Shown: piece after piece, positions 16,716 through 25,427 of the stretch | Position numbering within the stretch: position 1 is the first letter of the stretch | Layout of the letters: every line of letters starts with the position of its first letter | Assembly: GCA_016841045.1 (NCBI GenBank) | Contig: JAENZX010000010.1 | Coordinates: 48,938 to 112,937 of the forward strand | DNA from: Thermincola carboxydiphila | GTDB lineage: Bacteria; Bacillota; Thermincolia; Thermincolales; UBA2595 | DNA: 64,000 nt | Direction of reading: 5' to 3' | Notes under the pieces: generated by a model | What the model was told of the DNA's origin: nothing | The model's input: only the letters and a program-made list of their open reading frames with translations | The model's database searches: none | Translations under genes and position numbers: made by a program

Positions 16716-17708
16716 TTATCCATTCCATACAATCGAACAGGCTGACCATGAATAGCCGACTCCAAACCCAACCAGCATTATTCGGTCTCCTTTTTTTATG
16801 TTGCCTGCTAAAGACTCTCTTTTAAGGGCAATGGGTATTGTAGCCGATACCGTATTCCCGCAGTCTTCCAATTGAACTGAAAACTTATTCTCAGGAATCT
16901 TCAGCTTTTTTCTTAACGAATCCATCATAAAAAAATTAGCCTGGTGAAAGACAAAATAATCGTAGTCCTCCAGTTCCCTGTTTTCTTTTTTCAGTAATTC
17001 ATCTATAGCCTTCGGTACTTCCCGTAATGCAAACTTATATACATCCTTCCCGTGCATGTACAAATTGTTTTGAGACCGAATATTACCAAACTCATCTTCT
17101 TTTTCTACAGACGTTTGAGGACTGACAGGGTTTCTCAGCCCACCCGCCGGTACTATTAATTTTTCAGCACCTCTTCCATCAGTGCCAAAAATAAAATTAT
17201 CTATATATGATTCGCCGTTCTCAGTTCTTAATATTAAGGTTGCTGCCGCGGCATCACCAAACAGAAGATGGACACTTCTGTCTTTGGGGTTAACAAACTT
17301 ACTGTAAGTTTCTGAAGTGATTAAAAGAATATTCTTTGCCTGTTTACTAGCGATTAAACCTTTGGCTAGTGACAAACCATATATAAAACCAGAACACCCC
17401 AGATTAAAATCAAGGGCTCCGCAGGATCTAGGCAAACCTAACCTTTCCTGAATCAAACAGGCTGTAGTTGGCAGGTAGTAATCAGGTGACTGGGTACAAT
17501 ATAGTATAAAATCAATTTCTGTTTTATCTATTCCTGATTCAAACAACTTTTCGGCCGCCCGGCAGGCCAAATCAGAGGCATATTCATTTGCTGCAGCTAT
17601 ATGTTTTGAATTAATGCCTATCTTCTTGGTCATATGGTCCTGGGGGTCATTGTACTCTATACCTTCAGGCAGATAATATTCTATTGCCTTGATATAACTA
17701 TTAGCCAA
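16716..17708 (-). CDS. ketoacyl-ACP synthase III family protein
   Basis: FabH-like condensing enzyme. The catalytic triad is visible: Cys105 in NLGCSGF, His255 in FHQANF and Asn285 in CGNTVSA; GFGVGYSW closes the fold. The length of 330 residues is normal. The start is TTG 17708 behind AGGTGGG. It is not next to other fab genes, so it may make a special acyl product rather than serve bulk lipid synthesis. It sits between asnS and the ArsC-like gene in one operon. Confidence 0.87.
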   Translation of the reverse strand: MANSYIKAIEYYLPEGIEYNDPQDHMTKKIGINSKHIAAANEYASDLACRAAEKLFESGIDKTEIDFILYCTQSPDYYLPTTACLIQERLGLPRSCGALDFNLGCSGFIYGLSLAKGLIASKQAKNILLITSETYSKFVNPKDRSVHLLFGDAAAATLILRTENGESYIDNFIFGTDGRGAEKLIVPAGGLRNPVSPQTSVEKEDEFGNIRSQNNLYMHGKDVYKFALREVPKAIDELLKKENRELEDYDYFVFHQANFFMMDSLRKKLKIPENKFSVQLEDCGNTVSATIPIALKRESLAGNIKKGDRIMLVGFGVGYSWSACSIVWNG

Positions 17709-17791
17709 TTATAAACCCACCTTTTATCTGTTATCGGATAAACTATATTGTAACATATTTTTGCCAGTTAATATAGAGTTTGTTAGCCGTA

Positions 17792-19186
17792 CTAAAAATC
17801 ACAGGATTTAACTGTCCTTGGAAACGGTATAACATCTCTAATATTGCTTACCCCTGTAACGTACATTACAGCCCTTTCAAAGCCCAGTCCAAATCCGGCG
17901 TGCTTTACTCCTCCATATTTTCTTAAATCTAGATACCACCATAATTCTTCGCTGTTTATCTTCAGTTCTGACATTCTTTTTTCCAGAACATCTGCTCGTT
18001 CCTCTCTCTGGCTCCCGCCAATTAATTCTCCTACTCCCGGAACCAATAAATCCATAGCTGCAACAGTTTTTCCATCGTCATTCAGCCTCATGTAAAATGC
18101 CTTAATCTCTTTTGGATAGTCTGTTACAAAGACCGGTTTTTGAAATACTTTTTCTGTTAAATATCTTTCGTGCTCTGTTTGTAAATCACTGCCCCATTCA
18201 ACTGGATATTCAAATTTCTCTCCCGAGCTTTTTAGTTTCTCTATGGCCTCTGTATAGGATATATGTGCAAATTCGGAGCTTACAATGTTCTGTAGTCTTT
18301 GCTTTAACCCTTTATCAACCAATTCATTGAAGAATGCCATTTCTTCTTTGGCGTTTTCCAAAATATAATTTATTAAATATTTTACCATTTCCTCTGCAAG
18401 CTGCATGTCATCCGCAAGGTCTGCAAACGCTATTTCAGGCTCTATCATCCAAAACTCTGCAGCATGCCGGGCAGTGTTTGAGTTCTCTGCTCTAAAGGTT
18501 GGCCCAAAAGTATAGACATCTCTAAACGCAAGAGCAAATATTTCTGCTTCCAGCTGACCACTAACTGTAAGGTTTGTTCTTTTGCCAAAAAAATCTTCAG
18601 AAAAATCCACTTTCTTTTGGTCTGTAACCGGTGGATTTTGTGGGTCTAATATGGTTACCCGAAACATTTCCCCTGCGCCCTCAGCGTCATTGGCAGTGAT
18701 TATTGGTGAATGGACATACAGAAATCCTTTTTCCTGAAAAAATTTATGTATTGCATAACTAAGCAGTGACCTAACCCGGAAAACTGCTGTAAACAAATTT
18801 GTTCTGGGGCGTAAATGAGCCACCTCTCTTAGAAACTCTCTGGTATGCCTCTTGGGCTGAATAGGGTAGTCTTCTGGTGAGTCACCTTCTAAGATTATTT
18901 CACTGGCTTTTATTTCAAAGGGTTGTTTAGCCTGAGGTGTTTCAATTAATATGCCTCTGACCGTGACAGCAGCACCTACCCTCAATTTGGCCGCATCCTC
19001 AAAATTTTGTAACGACTCTTTTTCATATACTACCTGTATAGTGTTAAAATGAGTGCCGTCGTTTAGCGATATAAAGCCGAAGGTTTTCTGGTCACGATTG
19101 CTTCTTATCCATCCGTTGACTTCAACCTGCCTTTCGTGATACCTTTTCGTATCCCGCAAAAGCTGCCTTACCACTACTTTCTCCAT
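17792..19186 (-). CDS. asnS: asparagine--tRNA ligase
   Basis: Class II synthetase charging tRNA-Asn. It has an N-terminal OB-fold ([21 protein letters not shown]), motif 2 [17 protein letters not shown], and motif 3 [15 protein letters not shown]; 464 residues is typical. The ribosome site is AAGGGGA. With glnS present as well, the organism would not need transamidation for either amide aminoacyl-tRNA. First gene of the operon with the ketosynthase and the ArsC-like gene. Confidence 0.97.
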   Translation of the reverse strand: MEKVVVRQLLRDTKRYHERQVEVNGWIRSNRDQKTFGFISLNDGTHFNTIQVVYEKESLQNFEDAAKLRVGAAVTVRGILIETPQAKQPFEIKASEIILEGDSPEDYPIQPKRHTREFLREVAHLRPRTNLFTAVFRVRSLLSYAIHKFFQEKGFLYVHSPIITANDAEGAGEMFRVTILDPQNPPVTDQKKVDFSEDFFGKRTNLTVSGQLEAEIFALAFRDVYTFGPTFRAENSNTARHAAEFWMIEPEIAFADLADDMQLAEEMVKYLINYILENAKEEMAFFNELVDKGLKQRLQNIVSSEFAHISYTEAIEKLKSSGEKFEYPVEWGSDLQTEHERYLTEKVFQKPVFVTDYPKEIKAFYMRLNDDGKTVAAMDLLVPGVGELIGGSQREERADVLEKRMSELKINSEELWWYLDLRKYGGVKHAGFGLGFERAVMYVTGVSNIRDVIPFPRTVKSCDF

Positions 19187-19346
19187 TCCAATTCCCCTTT
19201 TTAGTTATTTATATTCATTAGTTAATTATATTAAATGGTTTCCATTAGTAAGTCTGCTATTTATTTCTAATAATATGCCTATAAATTGAAGTGCCTAGTC
19301 TATTATCGTTAAAATAACCGGGAATTATTTAACAGGAAAATTAAAT

Positions 19347-19375
19347 AAGGGCATTTCCTATACGGAAATGCCCTT
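19347..19375. terminator. terminator of the cold-shock gene
   Basis: AAGGGCATTTCC/GGAAATGCCCTT, 12-bp stem with a 5-nt loop and T-rich flanks, directly after the csp stop. Confidence 0.88.
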
Positions 19376-19394
19376 TTTACTACTCTTTGATATG

Positions 19395-19592
19395 TTACAG
19401 ACGAACAACATTAGCAGCTTGAGGGCCGCGATTGCCTTCGGTAATATCAAATTCAACTTCTTGGCCTTCGTCCAAGGTTTTGAAGCCTTCGCTTTGAATA
19501 GCAGAGAAGTGAACGAAAACATCGCCACCTTCATTGCTTTCAATAAACCCAAAACCTTTTTCTGCATTAAACCATTTCACTTTACCTTGCAT
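19395..19592 (-). CDS. cold-shock protein (CspA family)
   Basis: Single-stranded nucleic-acid-binding cold-shock domain, 65 residues. RNP1 is KGFGFI and RNP2 is VFVHF, followed by the canonical [15 protein letters not shown]. It acts as an RNA chaperone. The start ATG has GGAGG. A monocistronic gene between its own promoter and terminator. Confidence 0.96.
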   Translation of the reverse strand: MQGKVKWFNAEKGFGFIESNEGGDVFVHFSAIQSEGFKTLDEGQEVEFDITEGNRGPQAANVVRL

Positions 19593-19741
19593 TTTTTAGC
19601 CTCCTTCAAATAATTTGAATCAAAAAGCGGAATAACATCAAACACCTTTTGTCCAATCTAAGAAGAGGCATAAGAGAGTTCTGTTCTTCACATCTTTTTA
19701 ACACTGAATATTATTGTAGCATACATCGATTTAAATTGCAA
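19593..19741 (-). promoter_or_regulatory. csp promoter and long 5' leader
   Basis: TTGCAA (19736-19741), 17-bp spacer, TACAAT (19713-19718) on the minus strand. The predicted untranslated leader is about 110 nt, as in cspA genes where the leader folds differently at low temperature. The promoter is seen; temperature control is inferred from the family. Confidence 0.7.
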
Positions 19742-19783
19742 GTAATTTTTGGAAAATTTATTTATTATTGACAGAAGGTCAGT

Positions 19784-20140
19784 TTACTCGAGAAATTCAA
19801 GCATTTCACCATCCGGCCCTCTAAAGAAGAACAGCTTGATACCTTCAAATTCCTCTATGCTTTCAGAAATACATTCGACGCCTTTTGATTTTAACTTCTT
19901 AATCTCTTCCTGAATATCATCAACTTTAAAAGCTAAATGTTCGATCACACCATCACCATTTCTAATACTATTGGGATCCTGAATAAGCTCAATAGTATTG
20001 TCTCTGCATTTCAGCAGAACTCCTTTGAAATCTTCGTCTTCAACGGTTTTTAACGACTCACATTCTATCAAATCCTGATAGAATTTAACGGACCTGTCCA
20101 GATCCTTTACTTTTAATCCAATGTGACTGACTTTTAACAT
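19784..20140 (-). CDS. VOC family protein (glyoxalase-like)
   Basis: A 118-residue vicinal oxygen chelate domain built of two beta-alpha-beta-beta-beta modules: HIGLKVKDLDRSVKFYQD at the start, IEHLAFKVDDIQEEI in the middle, and RGPDGEMLEFLE at the end. Metal ligands H6, E52-like, H69-like and E115-like positions fit lactoylglutathione lyase or methylmalonyl-CoA epimerase relatives. Substrate unknown. Single gene. Confidence 0.85.
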   Translation of the reverse strand: MLKVSHIGLKVKDLDRSVKFYQDLIECESLKTVEDEDFKGVLLKCRDNTIELIQDPNSIRNGDGVIEHLAFKVDDIQEEIKKLKSKGVECISESIEEFEGIKLFFFRGPDGEMLEFLE

Positions 20141-20390
20141 TAATTATACCTCCGGCCATTCCTCGTCTAATTTCATATATTGGTACAAGTATGTTATGAT
20201 TCATAAACCATCCTTATACACAAATATGAAAAAGACATTTTCCTAATATAGAAATTTTTTGGTACTAATCTTATGATTGGTATACGGTTTTTCTCAGCAT
20301 TGTTTTTACATACTAAATATTGTATGATTGCACTAAAGCAGCACACTGGTTTAACGAAAGTAAACCTTAACCATGAAAGAAGGCAGATAT

Positions 20391-21284
20391 GTGAAATCAT
20401 TTCATACCTATAAAGTAGCTAAAGAACATGCCGGTTTAACAGTAGAAAATTATTTGAAGGCTATTCTGCAGTATTCGGGTAGAAAGATTCAGAAACTTAC
20501 AAGAAAAAAAGGTATCCTACTGAATGGCAGAACCGTTTTTCTGCAAAAAAAGATAAAACAAGACGATACTTTACGTATTCTCACTTTTGAGGATACCGAA
20601 TACGGGGTTATTCCAGAACAGGGAGTTATTAACGTTCTTTATGAAGATAATTACTTGATTATCTTAAATAAACCACCCTTCCAATTGGTTCATCCAACTG
20701 GGCAAACAACCAGAGGTACACTCGCTAATTATTTGGCCTACTACCTAAAACAGCGCGGTATAATAAGTACTATCCGTGCCTTGCACAGGTTGGACCGTGA
20801 TACTTCAGGTTGTATTATTTTCGCTAAAGATTCTCGCAGTCAATTCATTTTAGAACAGCAATTGAAAGGACGAACCCTAAAACGTACCTATTTAGCTTTA
20901 GTTAAAGGGTTAGTTTGTCCACCGTGCGGAACCGTCGATGCTCCCATCGGGCCTCATCCGAACCAGCCTAACCGACGGGCTGTAAACGAAAAAGGTGAGC
21001 AGGCCATTACTCATTACCAAACAATTAGCCGTTTCACAGATGCCTCCTTGCTGGAACTCAGTCTGGAAACGGGAAGAACCCATCAGATTCGCGTACATCT
21101 GGCCCATCTTGGGCACCCGGTTATGGGAGACAATATGTATGGAGAGCGCTCACGCCGGATGGCGCGCCAGGCTTTACATGCTGCCTCAGTAACCTTTAGA
21201 CACTTAAAAGATAATCATGAAATAACGGTTCAATCGCCTTTGCCTGATGACTTTGAACAAGCCATCAGCTCCATGAGCACATAA
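20391..21284 (+). CDS. RluA family pseudouridine synthase
   Basis: RNA pseudouridine synthase with an N-terminal S4-like RNA-binding part and a catalytic domain with LHRLDRDTSG (catalytic Asp) and later GRTHQIRVHLAHLGHPV. The proposed start is GTG 20391 with AAGAAGG 7 nt upstream; an ATG six codons earlier at 20373 has no ribosome site. Likely targets are 23S rRNA or tRNA positions, which cannot be told apart here. Followed by a strong terminator. Confidence 0.93.
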   Translation: MKSFHTYKVAKEHAGLTVENYLKAILQYSGRKIQKLTRKKGILLNGRTVFLQKKIKQDDTLRILTFEDTEYGVIPEQGVINVLYEDNYLIILNKPPFQLVHPTGQTTRGTLANYLAYYLKQRGIISTIRALHRLDRDTSGCIIFAKDSRSQFILEQQLKGRTLKRTYLALVKGLVCPPCGTVDAPIGPHPNQPNRRAVNEKGEQAITHYQTISRFTDASLLELSLETGRTHQIRVHLAHLGHPVMGDNMYGERSRRMARQALHAASVTFRHLKDNHEITVQSPLPDDFEQAISSMST

Positions 21285-21297
21285 TAGAGAAATAAAA

Positions 21298-21329
21298 TGG
21301 CCATCTCACAAAGATGGCCACCTTTTTTT
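21298..21329. terminator. bidirectional terminator between rluA-type gene and mqnD
   Basis: TGGCCATCT/AGATGGCCA with a 5-nt loop and T7 on the plus side; T-rich also on the minus side. Confidence 0.92.
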
Positions 21330-21343
21330 GAACATCACAATTC

Positions 21344-22189
21344 TTAGCTGTGACGCAGCGCCGCCAAATCTACATTTGGCACCAACCCTTCTTGTGAAGC
21401 CCGACTGAGTAATTCAGTTACTGCCTCATACCCTGTTTCGCCTAAATTCTCAGAGAACTCGTTAACGTACAGGTTGATATGAGCTTGTGCTACTTCAGGG
21501 GATAACTCCTGGGCATGTTTAAGTACGTACTGCTGCGATGCCGCGGGGTTTGCCCAGGCATATCTGACAGATGCCCGAATCCAAGCGGCAATGGCCGATA
21601 AATCCAGTGACCGACGGGCAACAATGGCACCCAAGGGAATAGGCAGTTTAGTTTCACGCTCCCACCAACTACCTAAGTCGGCTAGCAGGGCTAGCCCATA
21701 TGAAGAATATGTGAACCGGGCTTCATGAATCACAAGCCCGGCATCAACCATACCGTCTCGTACCGCTGGCATAATCTCATGAAAGGGCATAACCACAATC
21801 TCACGCACACCGCCGGGTATCAGTTGGGCTGCCCACAACCTAAATAACAGGTAGGCAGTTGACCGTTCACTGGGAACCGCCACCCGTCGATCTGACAATA
21901 CTGTTGGATCTTTAGCGTTTTCTGCTCTTTTTGATGTTAATACCAGCGGTCCGCAGCCTCTACCCAGCGCTCCCCCACAGGGCAGCAGGGCATACTCTGA
22001 TAACACCCATGGCAGAGCCGCATACGATATCTTAATAACGTCCGGTCCGCTGAGGCTGGCTGCCAAGCTATTGGTGATGTCTATATCTGCATAGGTCACA
22101 TCAAGCTCAGGTGCACCGGGTATCAATCCATGTACCCAGGCGTGGAAAATAAAGGTATCGTTTGGGCAAGGAGAAAAGGCAATTTTCAT
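21344..22189 (-). CDS. mqnD: 1,4-dihydroxy-6-naphthoate synthase
   Basis: MqnD of the futalosine menaquinone pathway converts cyclic dehypoxanthine futalosine to 1,4-dihydroxy-6-naphthoate. The start FSPCPNDTFIFHAW is diagnostic, with KISYAALPWVL and LGRGCGPLVL following in a periplasmic-binding-like fold; 281 residues. Its ATG overlaps the mqnB stop as TAATG, so translation is coupled. It supplies the menaquinone needed by the cytochrome-based respiration seen elsewhere in the window. Confidence 0.95.
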   Translation of the reverse strand: MKIAFSPCPNDTFIFHAWVHGLIPGAPELDVTYADIDITNSLAASLSGPDVIKISYAALPWVLSEYALLPCGGALGRGCGPLVLTSKRAENAKDPTVLSDRRVAVPSERSTAYLLFRLWAAQLIPGGVREIVVMPFHEIMPAVRDGMVDAGLVIHEARFTYSSYGLALLADLGSWWERETKLPIPLGAIVARRSLDLSAIAAWIRASVRYAWANPAASQQYVLKHAQELSPEVAQAHINLYVNEFSENLGETGYEAVTELLSRASQEGLVPNVDLAALRHS

Positions 22190-22827
22190 TATAGCACCTC
22201 CACTAATATTGAGCTGGCTCTTTCTAGAACCTTCAGAGCCTCTTTAATCCGCCATGCCGTCGGCTCACGTGGACCAACCAAATTTGAAATTGCGCGTATT
22301 TCCAGAACCGGCACGCCCTGGTTATTTGCGGCGATAGCTACACCATAACCCTCCATGGCCTCAGCAGCTGCACCTTGTACACGCTGCGACAATTCTATGG
22401 CAGTTTCAGTCGTACCCGATACTGTAGATACAGTAAGTACCGGACCCGTAATGACAGGCAGCTTAGCTTCGAGTACTGCTTTAGCCACCCGGCTTATCAA
22501 ATTGGAGTCAACACCAATACGGGTTGAGCCAAATCCTAGTTCGTCTAAACTTATGAAACCTTCCGGGGTCTCAGCGCCTAAATCGGCAGCAACTATTTCA
22601 TTTGCAATTACAAGAGATCCCACCTCCGCCTTACCGGGAAAACCTCCGCCGATCCCAGCACTTACAACCAAATCATAATCAGCTATTGCTAGTGCCTTAG
22701 CAGTGCTAGCTGCAGCTGCTGCCGAGCCAACGCCTGCCACTAAAACATCAAACCTTTTATCATTATTAAGCCCACGCAGGACCGCATCCTGCTCTACCGA
22801 AACAGCAGTCATTACCAGGAAACGCAT
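22189..22827 (-). CDS. mqnB: futalosine hydrolase
   Basis: Nucleosidase of the PNP/MTAN fold that releases hypoxanthine from futalosine in menaquinone synthesis. It begins MRFLVMTAVSVEQDAVLRG and has SAGIGGGFPG and a C-terminal AEAMEGYGVA, which carries the conserved Glu for ribose binding. A GGGGGG ribosome site lies before ATG 22827. First gene of the mqnBD pair; mqnA, C and E are not in the window. Confidence 0.94.
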   Translation of the reverse strand: MRFLVMTAVSVEQDAVLRGLNNDKRFDVLVAGVGSAAAAASTAKALAIADYDLVVSAGIGGGFPGKAEVGSLVIANEIVAADLGAETPEGFISLDELGFGSTRIGVDSNLISRVAKAVLEAKLPVITGPVLTVSTVSGTTETAIELSQRVQGAAAEAMEGYGVAIAANNQGVPVLEIRAISNLVGPREPTAWRIKEALKVLERASSILVEVL

Positions 22828-22993
22828 GATAGGTCCCCCCTTTTTGTATACATATAGTTGTCATTCCCATCCTGCGTTATTCGTTTTATAAACGTTCTAT
22901 ATTAATAAGCCCAATCCTTCTCCATTTCCCTCTCGTTAAATCAAAATTATCTGTTATCAGCAACGAAATGCGTCACTTTTAGTGCTTCATAAA

Positions 22994-23054
22994 AAAGTGC
23001 ACCTCCAAATGTTAGAACTGTTTACCATAGTTTCTAACATTTGGGGTGCACTTT
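22994..23054 (-). terminator. very strong terminator after the 69-residue orphan gene
   Basis: Arms of 23 bases (22994-23016 and 23032-23054), nearly perfect, followed on the minus strand by T6. The length of the stem is unusual. Confidence 0.9.
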
Positions 23055-23077
23055 ATTTCTAAATGTGTCAGCCGTGC

Positions 23078-23287
23078 TTAAAGTTTCTTTATACACTCTC
23101 CCTCGGTCACAATTAGCTCTACAAGCATTAAGTTTCTTAAACCTGCTTCTTTGGCAGAACTTGCAAGTAACTCAATTTCATTCGAGCAGTTATTAACCAC
23201 CGCTGCTTTATCAATAGGCACACATCGATACCCCTCAGGACTTGCCCCCACAAAGCCGCCTTCACACTCTAATGTATATAACTTGAT
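23078..23287 (-). CDS. orphan 69-residue protein with a non-canonical start
   Basis: A small protein of unknown function. The frame begins at ATC 23287, which lies 5 nt after a strong GGGGGAGG; no ATG, GTG or TTG is available in the frame between the previous stop and the domain. An in-frame CTG eight codons upstream is the alternative. The sequence has protein-like composition, four cysteines, ECEGGFVGASPEGYRC at the start and a hydrophobic LMLVELIV strand near the end. No membrane segment. It has its own consensus promoter, operator-like palindromes and a strong terminator, so it is a real monocistronic, tightly regulated gene. Family not recognised. Confidence 0.7.
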   Translation of the reverse strand: MKLYTLECEGGFVGASPEGYRCVPIDKAAVVNNCSNEIELLASSAKEAGLRNLMLVELIVTEGECIKKL

Positions 23288-23371
23288 GTTGTCCTCCCCC
23301 TTTTTCAGAATTCCAGCCCGCTAACAGCGTTCCTCTGCAAGCTGGGGCACTAGCCGGAATTAGCATAAATT

Positions 23372-23436
23372 GTTGCTAATTAACATCATTTGTTGCTAAT
23401 TAACAACATTATAATACCCATTGGTATAATTGTCAA
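23372..23436 (-). promoter_or_regulatory. consensus sigma A promoter with twin operator-like palindromes
   Basis: TTGACA (23431-23436), exactly 17 bp, TATAAT (23408-23413) on the minus strand: a perfect housekeeping promoter. Immediately downstream lie two near-identical palindromes GTTGCTAATTAACAAC (23392-23407) and GTTGCTAATTAACATC (23372-23387), 20 bp apart, so on the same helix face, with a further half-like site TTAGCATAAATT at 23360-23371. They cover the transcription start, as expected for a repressor operator. Regulator unknown. Confidence 0.8.
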
Positions 23437-23440
23437 TAGT

Positions 23441-23643
23441 TACCATGCTGCCGTAATCATTCCAAAACCTGATGTAAACACCTCATACATTCTTTTTATT
23501 CTCCCTTCAACCTGATTGGAAATTAAAATTTTATTTTTAGTTTGATTATTAAAATTTAATAAGCTATTATAATCGTAAATGAATTTTCACAGACAGGCGC
23601 ATGTTCGACTAATGAACATACTAAGATAGATTGGAGGATAAAG
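23441..23643 (+). promoter_or_regulatory. upstream region of the adenine deaminase-like gene
   Basis: AT-rich region with a TATAAT at 23568-23573 (no clear -35 element) and an inverted repeat ATGTTC-N7-GAACAT at 23601-23619 between promoter and ribosome site, a possible operator. No gene seen in 23441-23560. Confidence 0.4.
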
Positions 23644-25413
23644 ATGAAGCTGCAAGCCAGTCGGAAAGAATTAATTGAAGTTGCTAAAGGACTTCGCCCT
23701 GCTGATCTCTATATTGAAGGTGGAACAGTTATTAATGTCTATTCCGGGGAATTTCTTAAACAAAATGTTGCAGTTTATAAAGATGGAATCGCTTACATTG
23801 GTGAAGGTGAACAATCAATTGGTAATTCTACAAAAATTATAAACGCAGAAGGAAAGTATGTTTCACCTGGTTATATTGAATCTCATACTCATCCGTGGGT
23901 TATCTATAACCCATTAAGCTTTGCCAGCAAGGTACTGTCCCTGGGGACAACTACCACAGTAAATGATAATCTATTCTTTTTCTTACATATGGGAGCATTA
24001 GGCTTAAAAGAAATGATTAAAGATTTAAAGCAGTTCCCTGGTACATTACTTTGGTTAATTCGGCTTATTTCTCAAGCTGATTATCCCGGGGAAAGAGAAT
24101 GGTTTAATCACAAAGACATCCATTCCTTACTTGAACTTGATGAGGTTGTAGGGACCGCCGAAATTACCCGCTGGCCGCTCCTTTATAATGCTGATCCCTT
24201 CATACTTGATACAATTGAATTTGTGAAAAAGCTTAGAAAGGTCGTAGATGGTCATAATGCGGGCTGTTCTTACGAAAAGTTTAATTCCATTGCGGCTTCC
24301 GGTGTGAATTCCTGCCATGAAGCTATAACCGCCAAAGAAGCCTTTGACCGCTTAAGACTGGGCTTTTGGACATTAATACGAAATAGTTCGCTTCGACCCG
24401 ATCTTACTGAAGTAATTAAACTTATTACTGAGGGAAATGCATTTACAAGTCGTCTCATCTTGACAGTGGATGGCCCCCACCCGGCTTTTATTGAAGAAGA
24501 AGGCTTTGTCGACGGTCTTTTAAGAAAGGCCGTGGAAGCAGGGGTCCCCCCTATGCAGGCCATTCAAATGGTAACCATTAATCCTGCAACCTACCTCCGT
24601 TTGGATGATTACATTGGGGGCATAGCTCCTGGCCGACAGGCAGATATTCTTTTACTGCCGGATCTTGTAAGCTTCCGCCCAGATACGGTTATATCCAAAG
24701 GGCAAGTTGTTGCTGTTAAAGGTGACTTGATTACTAGCCTCCCGGACATAGACTGGAAAAAGTATTTAAGCAGGAAACCCTTTTCAATTCCCAAATCAGT
24801 ACTGGAAAATCCTGATCTTTATCGTTACCCGCATACGTCTGCAAAGGAGATTATTCCAGTTGCTTTTTTCTACAGTACCGTTATCAGCAAAAGAGAGGAT
24901 ATAGTCCTGCCTTCAGTAAATGGCTATGCCGATCTTTCAAATCATGAAGATTTGATTCAGGCTGTGTTAATTGACAGAGACGGAAAATGGGTGACCAGGG
25001 GACTAATAAAACAATTGGCCTCTCAGTTGGACGGACTAGCTTCAACTTTCAATACAACTACGGAATTACTTGTGATGGGGAGAGAACCTAAATCAATGGC
25101 AATGGCCGCAGCACGAGTTCATGAACTGGGCGGAGGTATTGTCCTTGTAGATAAAGAAAAGGTTGTCCTGGAAATTCCGCTAACCTTAACCGGAATGATG
25201 ACAACATCTCCTTCGTTCGCCCAGGCCAACGATTATCAGAACTTGTTCCTATCTGCGATGAATGACAGAGGATACCCGTTCCATGACATTTTATATACTT
25301 TGTTATTTTTAACTTGTGATTTTCTGCCAGGACTACGGTTAATCCCCTACGGATTATATGATGTACAAACAGACACCATACTTAACCCGGCTGTACCTAT
25401 ATCTCCGAAGTAG
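23644..25413 (+). CDS. adenine deaminase-family amidohydrolase
   Basis: A 589-residue member of the adenine deaminase branch of amidohydrolases. Metal-binding SPGYIESHTHPW, the GHNAG loop (GHAPG in classical enzymes), CHEAIT and TVDGPHP map to the active-site motifs. The C-terminal adenine deaminase domain (from about 420) is present. Several motif residues differ from Bacillus or E. coli Ade, so it may act on another purine or related amide. GGAGG precedes the ATG. It is convergent with the nitroreductase gene, only 14 bp apart. Confidence 0.82.
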   Translation: MKLQASRKELIEVAKGLRPADLYIEGGTVINVYSGEFLKQNVAVYKDGIAYIGEGEQSIGNSTKIINAEGKYVSPGYIESHTHPWVIYNPLSFASKVLSLGTTTTVNDNLFFFLHMGALGLKEMIKDLKQFPGTLLWLIRLISQADYPGEREWFNHKDIHSLLELDEVVGTAEITRWPLLYNADPFILDTIEFVKKLRKVVDGHNAGCSYEKFNSIAASGVNSCHEAITAKEAFDRLRLGFWTLIRNSSLRPDLTEVIKLITEGNAFTSRLILTVDGPHPAFIEEEGFVDGLLRKAVEAGVPPMQAIQMVTINPATYLRLDDYIGGIAPGRQADILLLPDLVSFRPDTVISKGQVVAVKGDLITSLPDIDWKKYLSRKPFSIPKSVLENPDLYRYPHTSAKEIIPVAFFYSTVISKREDIVLPSVNGYADLSNHEDLIQAVLIDRDGKWVTRGLIKQLASQLDGLASTFNTTTELLVMGREPKSMAMAAARVHELGGGIVLVDKEKVVLEIPLTLTGMMTTSPSFAQANDYQNLFLSAMNDRGYPFHDILYTLLFLTCDFLPGLRLIPYGLYDVQTDTILNPAVPISPK

Positions 25414-25427
25414 CTAGTTAATTTAAA

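Noticed and set aside
21344..22189. MqnA (chorismate dehydratase)
   Set aside because: The N-terminal SPCPNDTFIFHA pattern is specific to MqnD, and the two are only distant relatives.
22355..22678. Open frame antisense to mqnB
   Set aside because: It mirrors a conserved gene, has no ribosome site and encodes a Pro/Ser/Thr-rich sequence typical of an antisense shadow. The same holds for the other long antisense frames in the window.
23601..23619. LexA (SOS) box
   Set aside because: The arms are in the order GTTC...GAAC, the reverse of the Gram-positive LexA site, and the gene is not a repair gene.
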